Origin: Trematomus loennbergii
Lineage: Eukaryota > Chordata > Actinopteri > Perciformes > Nototheniidae
NCBI GenBank assembly: GCA_012861695.1
Contig: JAAOOA010000529.1
Coordinates: 137,001 to 201,000, forward strand
Direction of reading: 5' to 3'
Length of the DNA: 64,000 nt
Part shown: one piece after another, positions 21,001 to 32,980 of the stretch
How the letters are laid out: each line of letters starts with the position of its first letter
Numbering within the stretch: position 1 is the first letter of the stretch
Position numbers and translations under genes: made by a program
Notes under the pieces: generated by a model
Database searches by the model: none
Told to the model about the DNA's origin: nothing
Seen by the model: the letters and a program-made list of their open reading frames with translations, nothing else

Positions 21001-21319
21001 TGTATATATAAATGGACGTAGGGTCGTGACGTCACCCATAGGATTCTGCAGAGTTGCCGAGAAGCCTTAGTAGGCGGAGTCGGCCACTAACGGCTCGACA
21101 GTGGCGTCAGAGTCTAACTCCCGCCTGCTACATCCTGATCCAAATAAGGGCAAAGAGGCGGAGCCGTGGCGGAGACGAGGCGGGACAGGGCGGGACCTTC
21201 TGCCAACGGCCGTGAAGTTTCAGACCTAGCTCAGGCTAAGAAGCTAAGCTAACATGCTCACAGTATTAAGCTAACAACCCAGCTTCCGGTCACTGCTCCT
21301 CGTTCCCGGCGTTCTGAAG
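21001..21319 (+). promoter_or_regulatory. promoter and untranslated first exon of the SGNH gene
   Basis: TATATATAAA at 21003-21012 is followed by CpG-rich DNA with two CRE-like TGACGTCA-type words (21028-21036). A leader then ends at a donor (GAAG/GTAAGA, 21319/21320). The next acceptor is TTTCTTTCAG at 21805-21814. This gives a three-exon gene with the ATG in exon 2. Exact start site unknown. Confidence 0.5.
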
Positions 21320-21829
21320 GTAAGATCCCCTGTAACTTTACAAAACTTGTCCTTTTGATTTAAATGTTCTTGAACCTACACTATACAATTGTTTTTTAAG
21401 TGCTTCACCGTTTTTCAAATATAAATGTCATTTGTAACAACTTTGTAAACTAGCAGAGATATGGCCAGTGTTGCGTGAATTAGCCTATGGAATTAGCCAT
21501 AAACTGTGGCCTATACAGTATGTAAAGGAATTAGCGTATTGTGAATTAAACAAAGCTTTTCCCTATGATTTAACTGTTCTTGATATTACACTATACAAGT
21601 TTAAAAACGCTTGTCCATGATTCAAATATAAACAGTGTAATATGCATGGGCTAACAAATGCAAAATTTGCATATTTATACTTTTTGACCATCAATTGTAT
21701 ATACATTTAATCCAACGTTACTGTTTCAACAGCGCTGTGAGAGTATAAATTAAATATGACTGTAGAAAAAGAAAGGCGCTTTTATATTGATTAAACCATT
21801 TTTATTTCTTTCAGCATTAAGAAAAAAAG

Positions 21830-21912
21830 ATGGCAACCTCCTCCACAACCTGTAAGTTGATGGTCCTGGCTTACTTTACATGACTTCAGATGGTTGACAT
21901 TACACACAAACA

Positions 21913-21952
<40 letters not shown>

Positions 21953-22639
21953 GTCAGGTGTGATTTCATATGTTATGTTGTATGTTATTGTCAAAGGAAC
22001 AAAATGAGCAACCCTTTATACTTAATTTGATATTCCTCATTATCTGAAGCATTTGTTACTCTCATTTATTTTCCTCCCATAGTGACTGTATGGATAATCG
22101 GAGACAGCTATGTCCGGCGTGGAGCCCAGAGAGCTACAGAGACCATCGGCAGCAACCTTGGCCTCGACCTTCGCGCCTGCTGGTTCGGTTGGGGTGGACT
22201 GCGCTGGAGAGGTCTCCTCCCCTTCTTTTCCAACTCCCTGCGAGGAAGAGCAGCCCCGGATGTCCTCCTCATCCACTGTGGCGGCAACGACTTGGGGGAT
22301 GTGCCCAGTGTTCACTTGGTGAATCAGATGAAGGAGGACCTGCACCAGCTTCACCATCGGCACCCTGGCATGAAGATCATGCTCTCCCAGATCAACCAGA
22401 GGTGCCGATGGAGGGCTGGTGCAAATCCTGTCAAAATTGACAAGGCCCGGAAGTTTGTTAACAGTGTTATGGCTACTTTTGTTCATAGCCTAAATGGTGC
22501 CATTGTTGACCACTCCAACATTAGACATGACAGTCCTGGGCTTTTTTTGCGAGATAGAGTTCATTTCACCCCTAGGGGAAATGATATTTTTTTAAAGTCA
22601 CTAGCCAATTGCCTGAAAGACCATCTCCAAAGACTGTGA
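21830..22639 (+). CDS. SGNH/GDSL-type hydrolase domain protein, spliced, intact
   Basis: Two coding exons: 21830-21851 (MATSSTT plus one base, donor GTAAGT) and 22083-22639, joining to a 192-residue protein with no frame break. Motifs: block I GDSYVRRG with the nucleophile serine near residue 17, block III GGNDLG with the oxyanion asparagine, and block V DRVHFTPRGNDIF with the Asp-x-x-His pair; the catalytic set is complete. No signal peptide or membrane segment. The larger exon alone has no ATG, so the splice is needed. Similar hydrolase ORFs are known from vertebrate tyrosine-recombinase (DIRS/Ngaro-type) retroelements and many fish genomes. No recombinase or reverse transcriptase lies beside it, so it is either an orphan cargo ORF or a captured host gene. 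Substrate unknown. Confidence 0.75.
21917..21952. repeat. AT dinucleotide microsatellite
   Basis: Long (TA)n run within the second intron of the SGNH gene. Confidence 0.9.
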
Positions 22640-22922
22640 ACTGCTAAAATGTCAGTATCACTGTTTTTGGATTTGGCCTTTAGAGTATGTTTTCTAAGGC
22701 CCTTGCTAAGCCCAGACTGTCATGGCTAATGTTGAGTTAGATATTACATCTGTAGCCATAACACTGTTAACATGGCTGCTCTTCCTCTTCCCCACATCCC
22801 ACCCCCCCTCTTCCCCCCAATGGACTCTGTAGCTCTCCAGGCCCATGCTGGGCATGGCTGTCTGTCAAACTTTTTTTTTTTGTTATTTGTTTTTTTGTTA
22901 AAATAATTCTGTAAATATTTAA

Positions 22923-22928
22923 AATAAA
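22923..22928 (+). terminator. polyadenylation signal of the SGNH gene
   Basis: AATAAA 284 bases after the stop codon, in T-rich then AT-rich sequence. It is the first canonical signal downstream of the coding exon. Confidence 0.55.
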
Positions 22929-22959
22929 TCACATTCATATTTTCACTTCTTTTGTCTAC

Positions 22960-24776
22960 TGCTTACTGAAAATGTTAGCTATCACATCCAAATCTGACTA
23001 TCAAATGAAAGGATAAGCTAACCATACAATACAGAAAACATTACACATTAAGGCTCAAATCTTTTCCCAAGCCGTAGCAGTCTGAAAAGAGTCCCAAGTT
23101 TAAAAACACAAAATCTTGACAATGAATACTACCTTGTCATTTATCAGTGACAATGCAAACACCAAGAAGGTCTCCCCTAATCCCATGTATTTTGGCATCA
23201 AATATGTCATAAGCATACCATAGAATGTAATTATGAAATGCAATACCCACAATCCCTACAGGGTCGTAACATCACAGAAAATAATACCTTTTAGAGAGTT
23301 TCTAAATTGTTCAGTATGCAGATAATTATTTGTTTTACAATAGAAACATTTTTCTCAATAAATGTTCCCACATGTTGTGAGCATCAACTTTAAATCTTTT
23401 GTCAACAAATAAAAAACATCTTAATTTCCTTTACGACAACATTTTGTTTATAACACCACTACATTAACAATAAGCATAGGAAAATTATAAATGTATAATT
23501 TAAGATTGTGCTTTTACTCTATATTTAATCCGATCTATTTCACATTGAAAATGTACGACTTAAGTACACTAGAAAATAAATTAAAGATGTGCAACAACTG
23601 TATCAGTAATTAAAATGATATAACTTATGTACAGGGTTGGGAGGGCTACTTGCCAAAAACGCAACCAGTAACTTAATGTGAGTATCAAGATATAAAAGTA
23701 ATGTACTGTAACCTGATAACTTTTTTTTCTTTTGGATTACCTCAATATCAAATGCAATGCAAATAAACACAGGAGAGAAGAAATATTAATATGATTTTTT
23801 TACTTAAATGTATAATATACATAAAGCTGACTCAGGCAGTAGGTGTATAGATTCACAATTAAAGTATTAGCCTACAGAACAGTACCGCTTCCAGAGAAGA
23901 GAGAACATCTGATCATTTTACAACAAACACTATATGCTCTTTTCAGGTTTTGAATAAGATTGTAATCCACTTTCCTTTTTTTCTATACGATCTTGATTCG
24001 TGTTGGATGTAATCCATTACTACCTAAGCCAATAAAAGTCATAACATTTGGAAAATTGTCTCAAGTTATAAATTATGCCTTCAATCTCTTTCACGTGGGG
24101 AAGACATCACATTGGCCGAGGCGTTGCAACTTCCCTCAAGCGTCCTACATGAAAGAAAGATCACATGTTAAAAATGTGTGCACAGACTATTCAGTATGAC
24201 CCGTCTTAGTTTAAAGCCCACTCACCACGACAAGGTCAATCAGCAATTTTATATGTTCAAATGTCTACTGTGAAGGATATCATAAATCCTTAATGCAATC
24301 GAATGTAAAACAAAAAAGTTATGATTGATGAAAGTAGTAAATCGGTCAGATTTGACCCGAAGACAACAGGAGGTTTAATGCCATATTCACTTAATAACGC
24401 ATGAACAACTTTTACAAATATTTCTATATAGTCTGTGTTGGTAAATGTCATCTAGGTTGCACATTTCCTGCTGAAATACATGCATACCAAGTTACTGCGT
24501 GGCACTTTGGTTTTGATAAAACAGTGTAGTTCCACTATATAAACGTTACATTCATAATCAGACGAGACAATCTGCAAGATAATGAGCTATTTGTTGTTAT
24601 TTGTAATGCTTGTCATTCACACGTTAATAAAATAAAATAAGTACTGATACATAGCAGAACAATTGTGGCGATGTTCAGCTTAATAAGCCTTGTTCAACAT
24701 AATTTATTTAGCTAATACTACAGCGGGCTGCAGGCGAACCAAGTCTGCGTTTCGCTGCATTCCTTGATCTCCAGTT
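22960..24776. other. intergenic, no gene seen
   Basis: AT-rich DNA with only short random open frames. A block at 23625-23740 (TTGGGAGGGCTACTTGCC, GTAACTTAA) resembles a fish MITE end, without a partner end that I can find. Confidence 0.5.
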
Positions 24777-25574
24777 ATAATGCCGGACTCCGCCGCCGGC
24801 CGAAGCTAACGGAGCCGCCGGTGTTCCGGATTAACTGGTTCCCCGATCAACTGGGGCACAGATGTGAGGGGCGTGGCCTTCGACTGAAATACACATTTCG
24901 ATCGCTTCTTCTGTCGTTTACATAAATGTTTTGGTATATTTGGCTCGGTAGGAAGACTTTGATGCACATTCAGTACCAGTGTGTGACGTTGTGGTTACGA
25001 TGGCGATATCCGGACGCGAACAGCGAGGACTACTAAAAAAGAAACGAGTTGACTGGGGATGTCTGTTCAAAACATTGCGAGCTCCAATAAATCATTTAAA
25101 CCAGCTATTGTTGCCAGATTTATCACTGAATATCGTTCCTAATGTGATACTAAATCCATCTGAGACCTGTGTACACCTTCAGACAGCCTCCAAGTGAAGC
25201 ACACGGTGTTTACTCACAGTTTGAAAGCAGCGTGCTGGAGAACACTTCATCTGTTGACCCGCCCATGTTAAACTGTTATCCACCCAGGTTAAACTGTGTT
25301 AAGACTTCTGTGGCTATCTACCAGCGATCATGTTTAATATGAAAGACTACACACACATTTATCCCTTATAAAAACAGTATTCTGCAGCACTCATCCAGAT
25401 AAGATGTGACTGTTAACTCGTTTTACAAAGATAGCAGCAGAAATGTCATTGCTGCATGTGCAGGGATACTTAGACTTTAAAATGCTGATGGGTCATTAAT
25501 GTTGGTCTCGGCAAACAATAGTAGGAGTCCTCTAATCAAACGTAATATTCAGTGTGTAGCGACATGAAAATAAC

Positions 25575-25670
25575 AAAAAAGTTCATGCTGGACTCAAACC
25601 CGAATCCCAATAGCAAAAATCACTCGGGCCCTGCGCTTTACTAGTGCGCCACAGATCTACTCAAAGTGTT
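25575..25670 (-). repeat. tRNA-like SINE head, left arm
   Basis: On the minus strand the order is an A-box-like GTGGCGCACTAGTA and then a B-box-like GGGTTTGAGTCC at tRNA-like spacing. The same block occurs in the right arm at 26278-26350 (there with GAGTGCAG in place of GAGTCCAG). A tRNA cloverleaf does not close, so this is a SINE or a tRNA relic and not a working tRNA gene. Confidence 0.45.
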
Positions 25671-26277
25671 ACACCACTAGACTTTAATATATTGCATTAT
25701 AACCTTGTTAAAAAGTTCCAGAAAGATGCAACCCGACCATCATTTCTTATGTGAGCGAATGTATCTACACTTATAATATACATATTATAGTAGGCATTTG
25801 CTTAGAAATAGTATAGGCTACTGACTGAGGTCTGTATCAAGCCTCATTAAGACCTCTATGATTAAGACCCACCGAGATCAGATATCCTAGTTTATCAGCC
25901 TGCGAGCCCACATTATGTTGTGATAACTTTTAATTGTACATATAAATGTGTTCCAGTGCACACATAAAGTTCCAATATGCAAATCAGGCCATGTGTGTTG
26001 TTACATTTGCCATGCAACATTATGCTATAATATAATATTTAGCCTCACAATATAGACATTTTTAAACACAAACTTTTTAAATAGGCCCCCCATTTCCTGT
26101 TGCTATGTCTGCTAATGCAGAAGCTGATAGGATGTAAACCTGGATCAAAGCTGTTGCGCTAGAAACACTTTGGATAAAAGCGTCTGGTAAATGCAATGTC
26201 ATGTAATGTAATTGACGTCAGTGTTTTCAACACAATGATTTATTTTATGATTCTCCAGAAGGTATCGTGTTGGGTCC

Positions 26278-26350
26278 GTGGTGCACTCATAACGTGTAGG
26301 GCAGGAGTGATTTTTGCTATTGGGATTCGGGTTTGAGTGCAGCATGAACT
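26278..26350 (+). repeat. tRNA-like SINE head, right arm
   Basis: Partner of the left-arm block in the palindrome, reading TTGCTATTGGGATTCGGG and then GTTTGAGTGC. The A box is degraded compared with the left copy. Confidence 0.4.
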
Positions 26351-27420
26351 TTTTTGTTATTTTCATGTCGCTACACACTGAATATTACGTTTGAATAGAG
26401 GACTCCTACTATTGTTTGCCGAGACCAACATTAATGACCCATCAGCATTTTAAAGTCTAAGTATCCCTGCACATGCAGCAATGACATTTCTGCTGCTATC
26501 TTTGTAAAACGAGTTAACAGTCACATCTTATCTGGATGAGTGCTGCAGAATACTGTTTTTATAAGGGATAAATGTGTGTGTAGTTTCATATTAAACATGA
26601 TCGCTGGTAGATAGCCACAGAAGTCTTAACACAGTTTAACCTGGGTGGATAACAGTTTAACATGGGCGGGTCCCAGTTCCCTGGGCGGATCGCCGTTTAC
26701 CTGAGCGGGTCACAGTTTAACACAGATGAAGTGTTCTCCAGCACGCTGCTTTCAAACTGTGAGTAAACACCGTGTGCTTCACTTGGAGGCTGTCTGAAGG
26801 TGTACACAGGTCTCAGATGGACTTAGTATCACATTAGGAACGATATTCAGTGATAAATCGGGCAACAATAGCTGGTTTTAATGATTTATTGGAGCGGATC
26901 ACAGCTTACCACAGCTGAGGAGTTCTCCACGCTGCTTTCAAACTGTGAGTAAACAACGTACGCTTCACTTGGAGGCTATCTGAAGGTGTACACAGGTCTC
27001 AGATGGACTTGGTATCACATTAAGAACGATAATCAGTAATAACTCTGGCAACAATAGCTGGTTTAAATGATTTATTGGAGCTCGCAATGTTTTGAACAGA
27101 CATCCCCAGTCAACTCGTTTCTTTTTTGTAGTCCTCGCTGTTCGCGTCCGGATATCGCCATCGTAACCACAACCTCACACACTGGTACTGAATGTGCATC
27201 AAAGTCTTCCTACCGAGCCAAATATACCAAAACATTTATGTAAACGACAGAAGAAGCGATCGAAATGTGTATTTCAGTCGAAGGCCACGCCCCTCACATC
27301 TGTGCCCCAGTTGATCGGGGAACCAGTTAATCCGGAACACCGGGACGCGCTAGCGAGCTAGCCCCCTGCGGCTCCGTTAGCTTCGGCCGGCATGGACTCC
27401 GGCGGCCACCACTGGGATAA

Positions 27421-28174
27421 TTGGGTCCCCTTTTAACATTTGCTCCCGTTTAGCATTATGGGCGTCACAGCCATATACTATAAAAGGCTGAATCATAAAC
27501 TAAACTGTATATATATATATATACACATGTATAAAGGGTTACGTCCTTAGCTGGCTAATAAGCTACATAATAAGCTACATAACAAGCTAAGCTAACAAGC
27601 ACACAAACACCTGCTAACGGGATAACATGTATAATATTATCATTTTACTCACCGAAAAAAGCTGAGAGTAGACTTCTTGGAAGGTCTGTTAGTACATTCA
27701 AGCGCACAGCACGACATTTTAATTGTCTGGTTTGTAACAATATTCCCTAAAAGGCACAATCACCACGAACACGGCTAAAGGGTCAACTACAGTAACTACA
27801 ACTAACTAACGTTGTAGCCTAGCAGAGTGGACAAATTGCTGTTAGCTGACAGTGAGGCACGTACCTGTCCATCAAAGTGACCACGCCCTAATTTATGCAA
27901 AAACTTTAAGACCTAATATAAATAAAAGGGTCGCGTTAGAAAACAATTCACTCACAGATTCATAATCATGAGGTGGAATCTAACTATATACATAATAAAA
28001 TGTATTGGAGCCAGGGCTAGAAACTTTTTTTTCTGCTGTGAAATTGGGCATTTTAACATTGGGGTCTATGGAAATCGCTCCTTTCTGTAGTCATCGCCTA
28101 TCGGCCAATATATGAACTGCAGTTTGTGGCACTTCCGTATTGGCGTCCCGGCTCTTCCCCTGAGTTTGCCGCTT
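27421..28174. other. intergenic, no gene seen
   Basis: AT-rich DNA with a short AT microsatellite (27510-27524). No element boundary or coding similarity recognised. Confidence 0.45.
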
Positions 28175-28500
28175 GGGTAGGCTATATATATATGCTACAT
28201 TCACTCCGCAGCTGCATATAATCAGCTCATCACGGGCGTTCTCTTTAACCTATTACATTTCACCTCAATCTCCACCAGCCAATCACCGTGCTGCAGCCAA
28301 ACTTTTAATTGTGTCTCCTCTCTCCTGCAGTCAGCTGTGATTTCAGGTGTGATTTCAGGCTATCATGCTGCCGCCCGCCTCCTCCCCATCCAAAGCTAAT
28401 CCAAAGACCTCATCACTAGTGCTGGCGAGATGAAGCCTTATGAAGCTTTGAAGCTTTCCAGCCAATTGGTTCGCTAAAGGGTTAATCTCATGAGGCTTCA
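28175..28500 (+). repeat. long inverted-repeat partner, copy 1
   Basis: Almost identical in reverse orientation to 45225-45540. Landmarks: GCAGCTGCATATAATCAGCT, CATGCTGCCGCCCGCCTCC, and AAGCTTTCCAGCCAATTGGT. It carries a TATATATATA box and a GC-rich downstream segment, so it may be a promoter-bearing fragment of a mobile element. Not an LTR pair, because the copies face each other across 17 kb. Confidence 0.7.
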
Positions 28501-29299
28501 ATGGGCTTCATTTGAACCAAACCCCCCTGTTGGTCAAAGTGTGTAAAACAGGCAGATTTGACATCTCAACAGTGTGCTCTATCTCATACCGAGTTGAGTA
28601 AATCCTTAGAATAACTCTAAACAACGAACATAAAATCATATTTTCATGTTAACAATATTGTTTTTATTCCAGTTTAATGATTGTGATTGAAAAGCCTAAG
28701 GAGGCTGGTAAACATTGCAAAGAGGGATTTGTATTCCTTAATAATATTCGTAAACTTAACCATGTTGTAGCCTGAGAAAGGCTAAACCATATCAAAGAAA
28801 TACATTTATTAACTACATTATCTCATTTAGCTGTAGCTTTTATAAACAACAAAAATAATCATTGACCAGTCGTTGAACCAGGGACCCTGCAGTTGTGAGT
28901 CAACTGCTTTCCAGCTGAGCCACAGCCCACACACAGAATCTACCTGAAAACACTGGATCCTATTATTCATTTATTTATTTATTCATGTTTTTATTCCTGC
29001 ATGTATTTATGCGTTTATTTATTTATACTTATGACATGCTCCGACCTCTATATAGTGAGGGTCTGAGCTCTTAATTCCATCGTGTCACCGGGCCCGGGTA
29101 CAGGAGGGGTAATATCGTTCTTATACATCCATGGGTATTATGAGCGTTGTGGTTCAACCGATCTAAAGCACTTTCTGAAGCAATCACGTGGTATTGAGGG
29201 GCAGCGAGGCTTCGTTTGTCATCGGTGACGTCACTGGCCCAAAACGATACAAGCCTCGATACAAGCTTCACAAAAAACTTCCGGGAATACTCGACACAC
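28501..29299. other. intergenic, repeat fragments only
   Basis: Apart from the tRNA-like relic, short TTTATTTATT-type runs occur at 28965-29025. The reverse frame at 29071-29340 is an ORF without recognisable domains. Confidence 0.4.
28868..28925 (-). repeat. tRNA-like SINE relic
   Basis: On the minus strand GTGGCTCAGCTGGAAAGCAG matches a polymerase III A box and CTGGTTCAACGAC a B box, with a hairpin GCAGTTG/CAACTGC between. The acceptor stem and a normal anticodon loop do not form, so I call it a tRNA-derived SINE head. Confidence 0.5.
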
Positions 29300-29666
29300 G
29301 GGGTGTTTCTCAATGTCAAGGAAGGATACTCCAGAGCCACTATTTCAAGGATGCTACGTCATCGAGTCCTGCCGAAGGACTGTTCTAATGTCCAGGCTCC
29401 TTGGAATTCTACCGAGCCCGGCGTCCTTCGTAGCGAGACATTTTGAAGCTGCACATGTGTATCCTCCGCGGTCTTAAAATCCCCACAATGCTTTGCGCAC
29501 GGACCAATTTCCAAATCTTTGGCGGAAATGACGCTCCATTTAAGGCGGGGCCTCGCATATGATGCACACCTGCACACCTGTTAGCCTGTTCCACCATTCT
29601 TCGTTTTCCGAGGCTAGGAAGGATTCTTGCCTCGCTTCTGAAGGAAGTGACTCGGAAGACATGTCC

Positions 29667-29668
<2 letters not shown>
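29300..29668 (+). mobile_element. 390-bp MITE family, copy C (3' truncated)
   Basis: Begins GGGTGTTTCTCAATGTC and follows copy A throughout (CATCGAGTCCTGCCGAAGGA, GCGCACGGACCAATTTCC). It lacks the final GATTGAGAAACACCC end and runs into an ATT microsatellite. It shows that the unit also moves alone, not only as the pair at 18-21 kb. Confidence 0.8.

Positions 29669-29697
<29 letters not shown>
29669..29697. repeat. ATT microsatellite
   Basis: Run of the trimer ATT at the truncated end of MITE copy C. Confidence 0.85.
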
Positions 29698-30767
29698 AGG
29701 TAAGGTACATCATCATTAACACTTAATAACACAATAAATAAACATAATGGAATAACAGATGCATAAAAGAGATACAGAATAGTTTTAAAACAACATTGTA
29801 AATACGGTAGGTGCTAAAACACGTTAAAAGACTTCTGGATAAGTGATCATATATGATAATGAAGCGACAGTATATATATAGGAATGAAATACAACACCTA
29901 TACAGCAGTTAAAAGCAACCCACACAACAATGCAGCAGTAATATGAATCCAAAACAACCTATATAATAGTAAACCATCGACAGGGAACATTTTGCTGCCT
30001 ATAATCTGTTTAAATTATATTAAAACGTGTTGTTAGTTAGTTACTCTCTAAAACAAAGCATGAGTCCAGAGGAATTAGAAACCGTAAGTGTTCTTACCGA
30101 CAGGTGTGTTTCTGCTCTCTCCTCGCAGGTGAAGTGCGGCTCAGGTGGAGCTCTTTATTTTCTCCTCTGCAGCGTCACAAGGGAAAGCTGTCAGGACTTC
30201 CTCTTCCTGCAGGGATCGAGTGTCCCGCGCTGTCAGTGGAAACACGAGATCATGACCTCATCACGACGTTTTTTGTGTGACCTTTAAAAAAGTGACAAAG
30301 GGTTAAATATTTAAAAGCAAGTGGGTCTAAAGAGATGTTGTTATGAATAGTGGAGGCCGTTTTAAGACGTTAAAAAATGTTCCGGTGGGGTTCCTGGTAT
30401 ATTTAATTAATGAGAAAATAGTTACTACTCACCCCCTTAAGTAATTTATTTTTTGCGAATAATAATTATGAATAAAGTGGTAACTAAATATTTGAAAAAA
30501 GGAACTCTAAATGTACTTCTGTCTGACTGTATACCCTTTTTAAATCAACATGTTCCGAAATAAAGTAATTAATATATTAAAAGAACAGATGATTTGTATT
30601 TGAGCCTTATCAGAGGTGGATTATTCGTATCTTGTACTAAAATATAATCACAGTGACATTCAATTCTACATTACATTTTTACTACATTAGTAAAAAAATA
30701 CTCAATACAGAAAAATATCCTCTGTCAGTGTTATACTATCTATACTTATTGAATTATGCAACCCAGC
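29698..30767. other. intergenic, no gene seen
   Basis: AT-rich. A plus open frame at 30027-30287 has no recognisable domain and no splice or promoter context. Confidence 0.4.
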
Positions 30768-32262
30768 CTGTTTTTCAGGTCTCAGGCTCAAAAATGACAT
30801 TCCCAGAACAAATGACTATAACTTCACTTCTAAAAGGGGTAAATTAATAATCTTTTTTCTCAAAGCAATGACAAACCTGTGAGTTGGATGTAGAAAAGTC
30901 AGAATCAATATAGATTTTTTAAATTTTAAAGTAAATTCCGATTGAACATAAATTATAGTGTCCGTCCAAAAAAAAAACATGACTTATATTGGCTGTGTCA
31001 TCGGTGATACTGTTGTCAACCACCTTATGTACGCAGATCATCATTTCCCCGTACAGTGCAGGCTTACAACAGCTTCTGAGGATTCGTTACCAGTATGGCA
31101 TTGATTTTAATATTAAGTATAACGCCAAGAAGAGTAGCATCATGATTGTGCGAAGTAAAGAGGATAAAAAGGCTGTATTTCCTCATTTTATTCTCAGTAG
31201 CAACATTCTTCTTGTGTGCAGTGAGATTAAGTACCTTGGTCATTATATCTCTGATGATCTCACAGATGACAAAGACATCCATAGACAACGCTGCAAACTG
31301 TATGCCCAGGCAAACATATTAATGCGGAAATTTCACAAGTGCTCTGTAGATGTCAAGGTATCACTTTTTAAAGCTTTCTGTACACCATTGTACACGGCTC
31401 ACCTGTGGAGTAACTACAAGGCTAGCAGCATGCAAAAACTAAAAGTTGCATACAATGATGCTTTACGGTTGCTGGTGAGGGTACCGAGATGGCACAGTGC
31501 CAGCCAGCTGTTTGTTAACTTGGGGGTACCTACTGTACCTGTCAAGCCCTTTTAAGAAATGTAATGTGCAAATTCATGTGTCGCCTAGAAGAGTCAGACA
31601 ATCATGTTATCTCGATTTTAATTAACCCTGTGAAGAGTTCTACTCGGTTCTCTTCCATGATTTGGAGACATTGGCGCAACAGCCTCTACAGACGGTGTGG
31701 CTAGCTGTAAATGGACTGATTTTATGTTTTTCATCTGTTTTTTTGTTTAGCTTTTTAATCTTATTTATTTTTGTGTATTTTGTCATTTTGTATGTGATAT
31801 GGACCTTGAGTCTGAAATAAAGATTGAATTGAATCATAGTGAAAACCACCCTTGAATGATGGGAAAGCTTTAGGAATCCAAACTATAACATATAATAAGT
31901 ACCCTGTATCAAGATTGATGCAAAACAAGTGACATTTGACCTTTTTAGAGAGATTTAGCAACAACAACAAATACTTCTGTGGTCATTTGGGTGGATTTTC
32001 CATATCTCCGGCCCCCCTTGGTCGATTTTGATGATTGACATCTCTTTTTAACCGTCAGAGCCAATAGAATCGAGGAGAAGTCCTAAATCCACCTACACGT
32101 TACCAAATAAGGAGTGAGAGTGATGCATAGCCAGAATACCCAAAACAGGAAGCTGTCATACACTCTGGTAGCTATCATAGCAGCTAATATGAAAACTCAG
32201 TTTTTGACATAAAAATGGAATGATGGATTATCAGTAATCATTTCAAAGTGACACAGACACAT
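30768..32262 (-). mobile_element. non-autonomous piggyBac relative, split by a LINE
   Basis: Its left half (30768-30970, 31827-31945) matches 10570-10930 of the piggyBac relic: AGCCTGTTTTTCAGG, CTTCACTTCTAAAAGGGGTA, CACCCTTGAATGATGGG. Its right part (32030-32260) matches 13300-13510: AGAGCCAATAGAATC, ATGATGGATTATCAGTAA. The transposase region is absent, so it is an internally deleted member of the same family, interrupted at about 30975 by a LINE fragment. Confidence 0.75.
30975..31826 (+). pseudogene. non-LTR retrotransposon reverse transcriptase, 3' fragment
   Basis: The open frame 30989-31555 and the frame just before it show the C-terminal half of a LINE reverse transcriptase. A YADD-type box is degraded to LMYADHH near 31024-31045, followed after a frame change by GLQQLLRIRYQYGIDFN, KYLGHYISDDLTDDKDIHRQ and FKAFCTPLYTAHLWSNYKAS. 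A 3' untranslated part follows, and it ends in GTCTGAAATAAAGATTGAATTGAAT. 5' truncation is the normal outcome of LINE insertion. Family likely within the Rex1/CR1/Jockey group; not assigned more finely. Confidence 0.75.
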
Positions 32263-32330
32263 AAAGAAATGTTTGTCATAACATGTAGAATAATCTGAAT
32301 TTATAAAATCATAAAGAAATAAACCAGAAA

Positions 32331-32825
32331 TTAAAGTGGACCTATCATGCTATATTTGAATAATATAGTGTAGGACCATACCTATATAAGGCATATTTAT
32401 ACTTTTTTTTTTCAAAATACCAAACAGATCATGCATTTTAGCCATGCCTCATTTTGCTCAATTTGACATTTTTTAGCTCTGTTTTTGCAAGGGCTGATTC
32501 AGTGAGAACAGCACCATCTACAGGCCTGGCATATGTACTACCGTCTCCAGCGCTTTCGAACGGCAATGGCCACGGCTGTCTCCTCCTGATTGGTGGAGTT
32601 GGCCCAATAGCCGTAGCGCCACTGTCCTGACGTCAGGACAGTGTTCAAATCTGGATCAGTTTTTATCAGATCCGTTGCAGCCCCTTTTTTAGAGATTTGG
32701 GTATGGAGGAAAATAGAGAGGTTGTGTTTTGTGACACTTGGTGAGTTCCCTGGAACACCGGGGACACATATTCATGTATAAAAGACGTACAAAAGTGCAT
32801 TTTGCATGATCGGTCCCCTTTAAAG
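32331..32825. mobile_element. MITE with TTAAAG(T)GGACCTATCATGC ends
   Basis: The left end TTAAAGTGGACCTATCATGC and the right end GCATGATCGGTCCCCTTTAA are inverted repeats with few mismatches. It contains GGACAGTG and CTGATTGGTGGAG blocks seen in many fish repeats. The right-end word GGGCCCCTTTAA recurs at 53792 and 57240, suggesting relatives there. No coding capacity. Confidence 0.6.
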
Positions 32826-32980
32826 TACACTGTAAATAAATATCCTAATTTTACAGGAAATAACTGTAAAAAAAATATATAGTAATTATCATGTTTTTTT
32901 AAATAACTTGCAAAAATCTTGTAAAATTTTGGAGTTGGAATTTATTGAGGAGGTTGGATGGTATGCCGTAGACTCTAGAG

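Larger units (their letters stand above)
24777..27420. mobile_element. large palindromic (foldback-like) element
   Basis: The left arm (about 24777-25640) is repeated in reverse as the right arm (about 26278-27420). Matching landmarks are GGGGCACAGATGTGAGGGGC near 24853 against its complement near 27292, and ATGGCGATATCCGGACGCG near 24999 against its complement near 27155. The right arm is longer because a roughly 200-bp segment is present twice (26728-26890 and 26915-27080) and short CAGTTTAAC/GGGCGG words are multiplied at 26630-26720. The central spacer is 25640-26278. No transposase is visible. The outer ends differ (GCCGGACTCCGCC against a divergent CCGGAGTCCATGCC), so the termini are approximate. 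Confidence 0.8.

Noticed and set aside
24979..25197. 72-residue ORF in the left palindrome arm
   Set aside because: It is mirrored in the right arm with breaks and has no recognised domain. Likely non-coding transposon DNA.
28868..28925. Functional tRNA gene on the minus strand
   Set aside because: A- and B-box words are present but the acceptor stem and anticodon loop do not fold, so it is a SINE relic.
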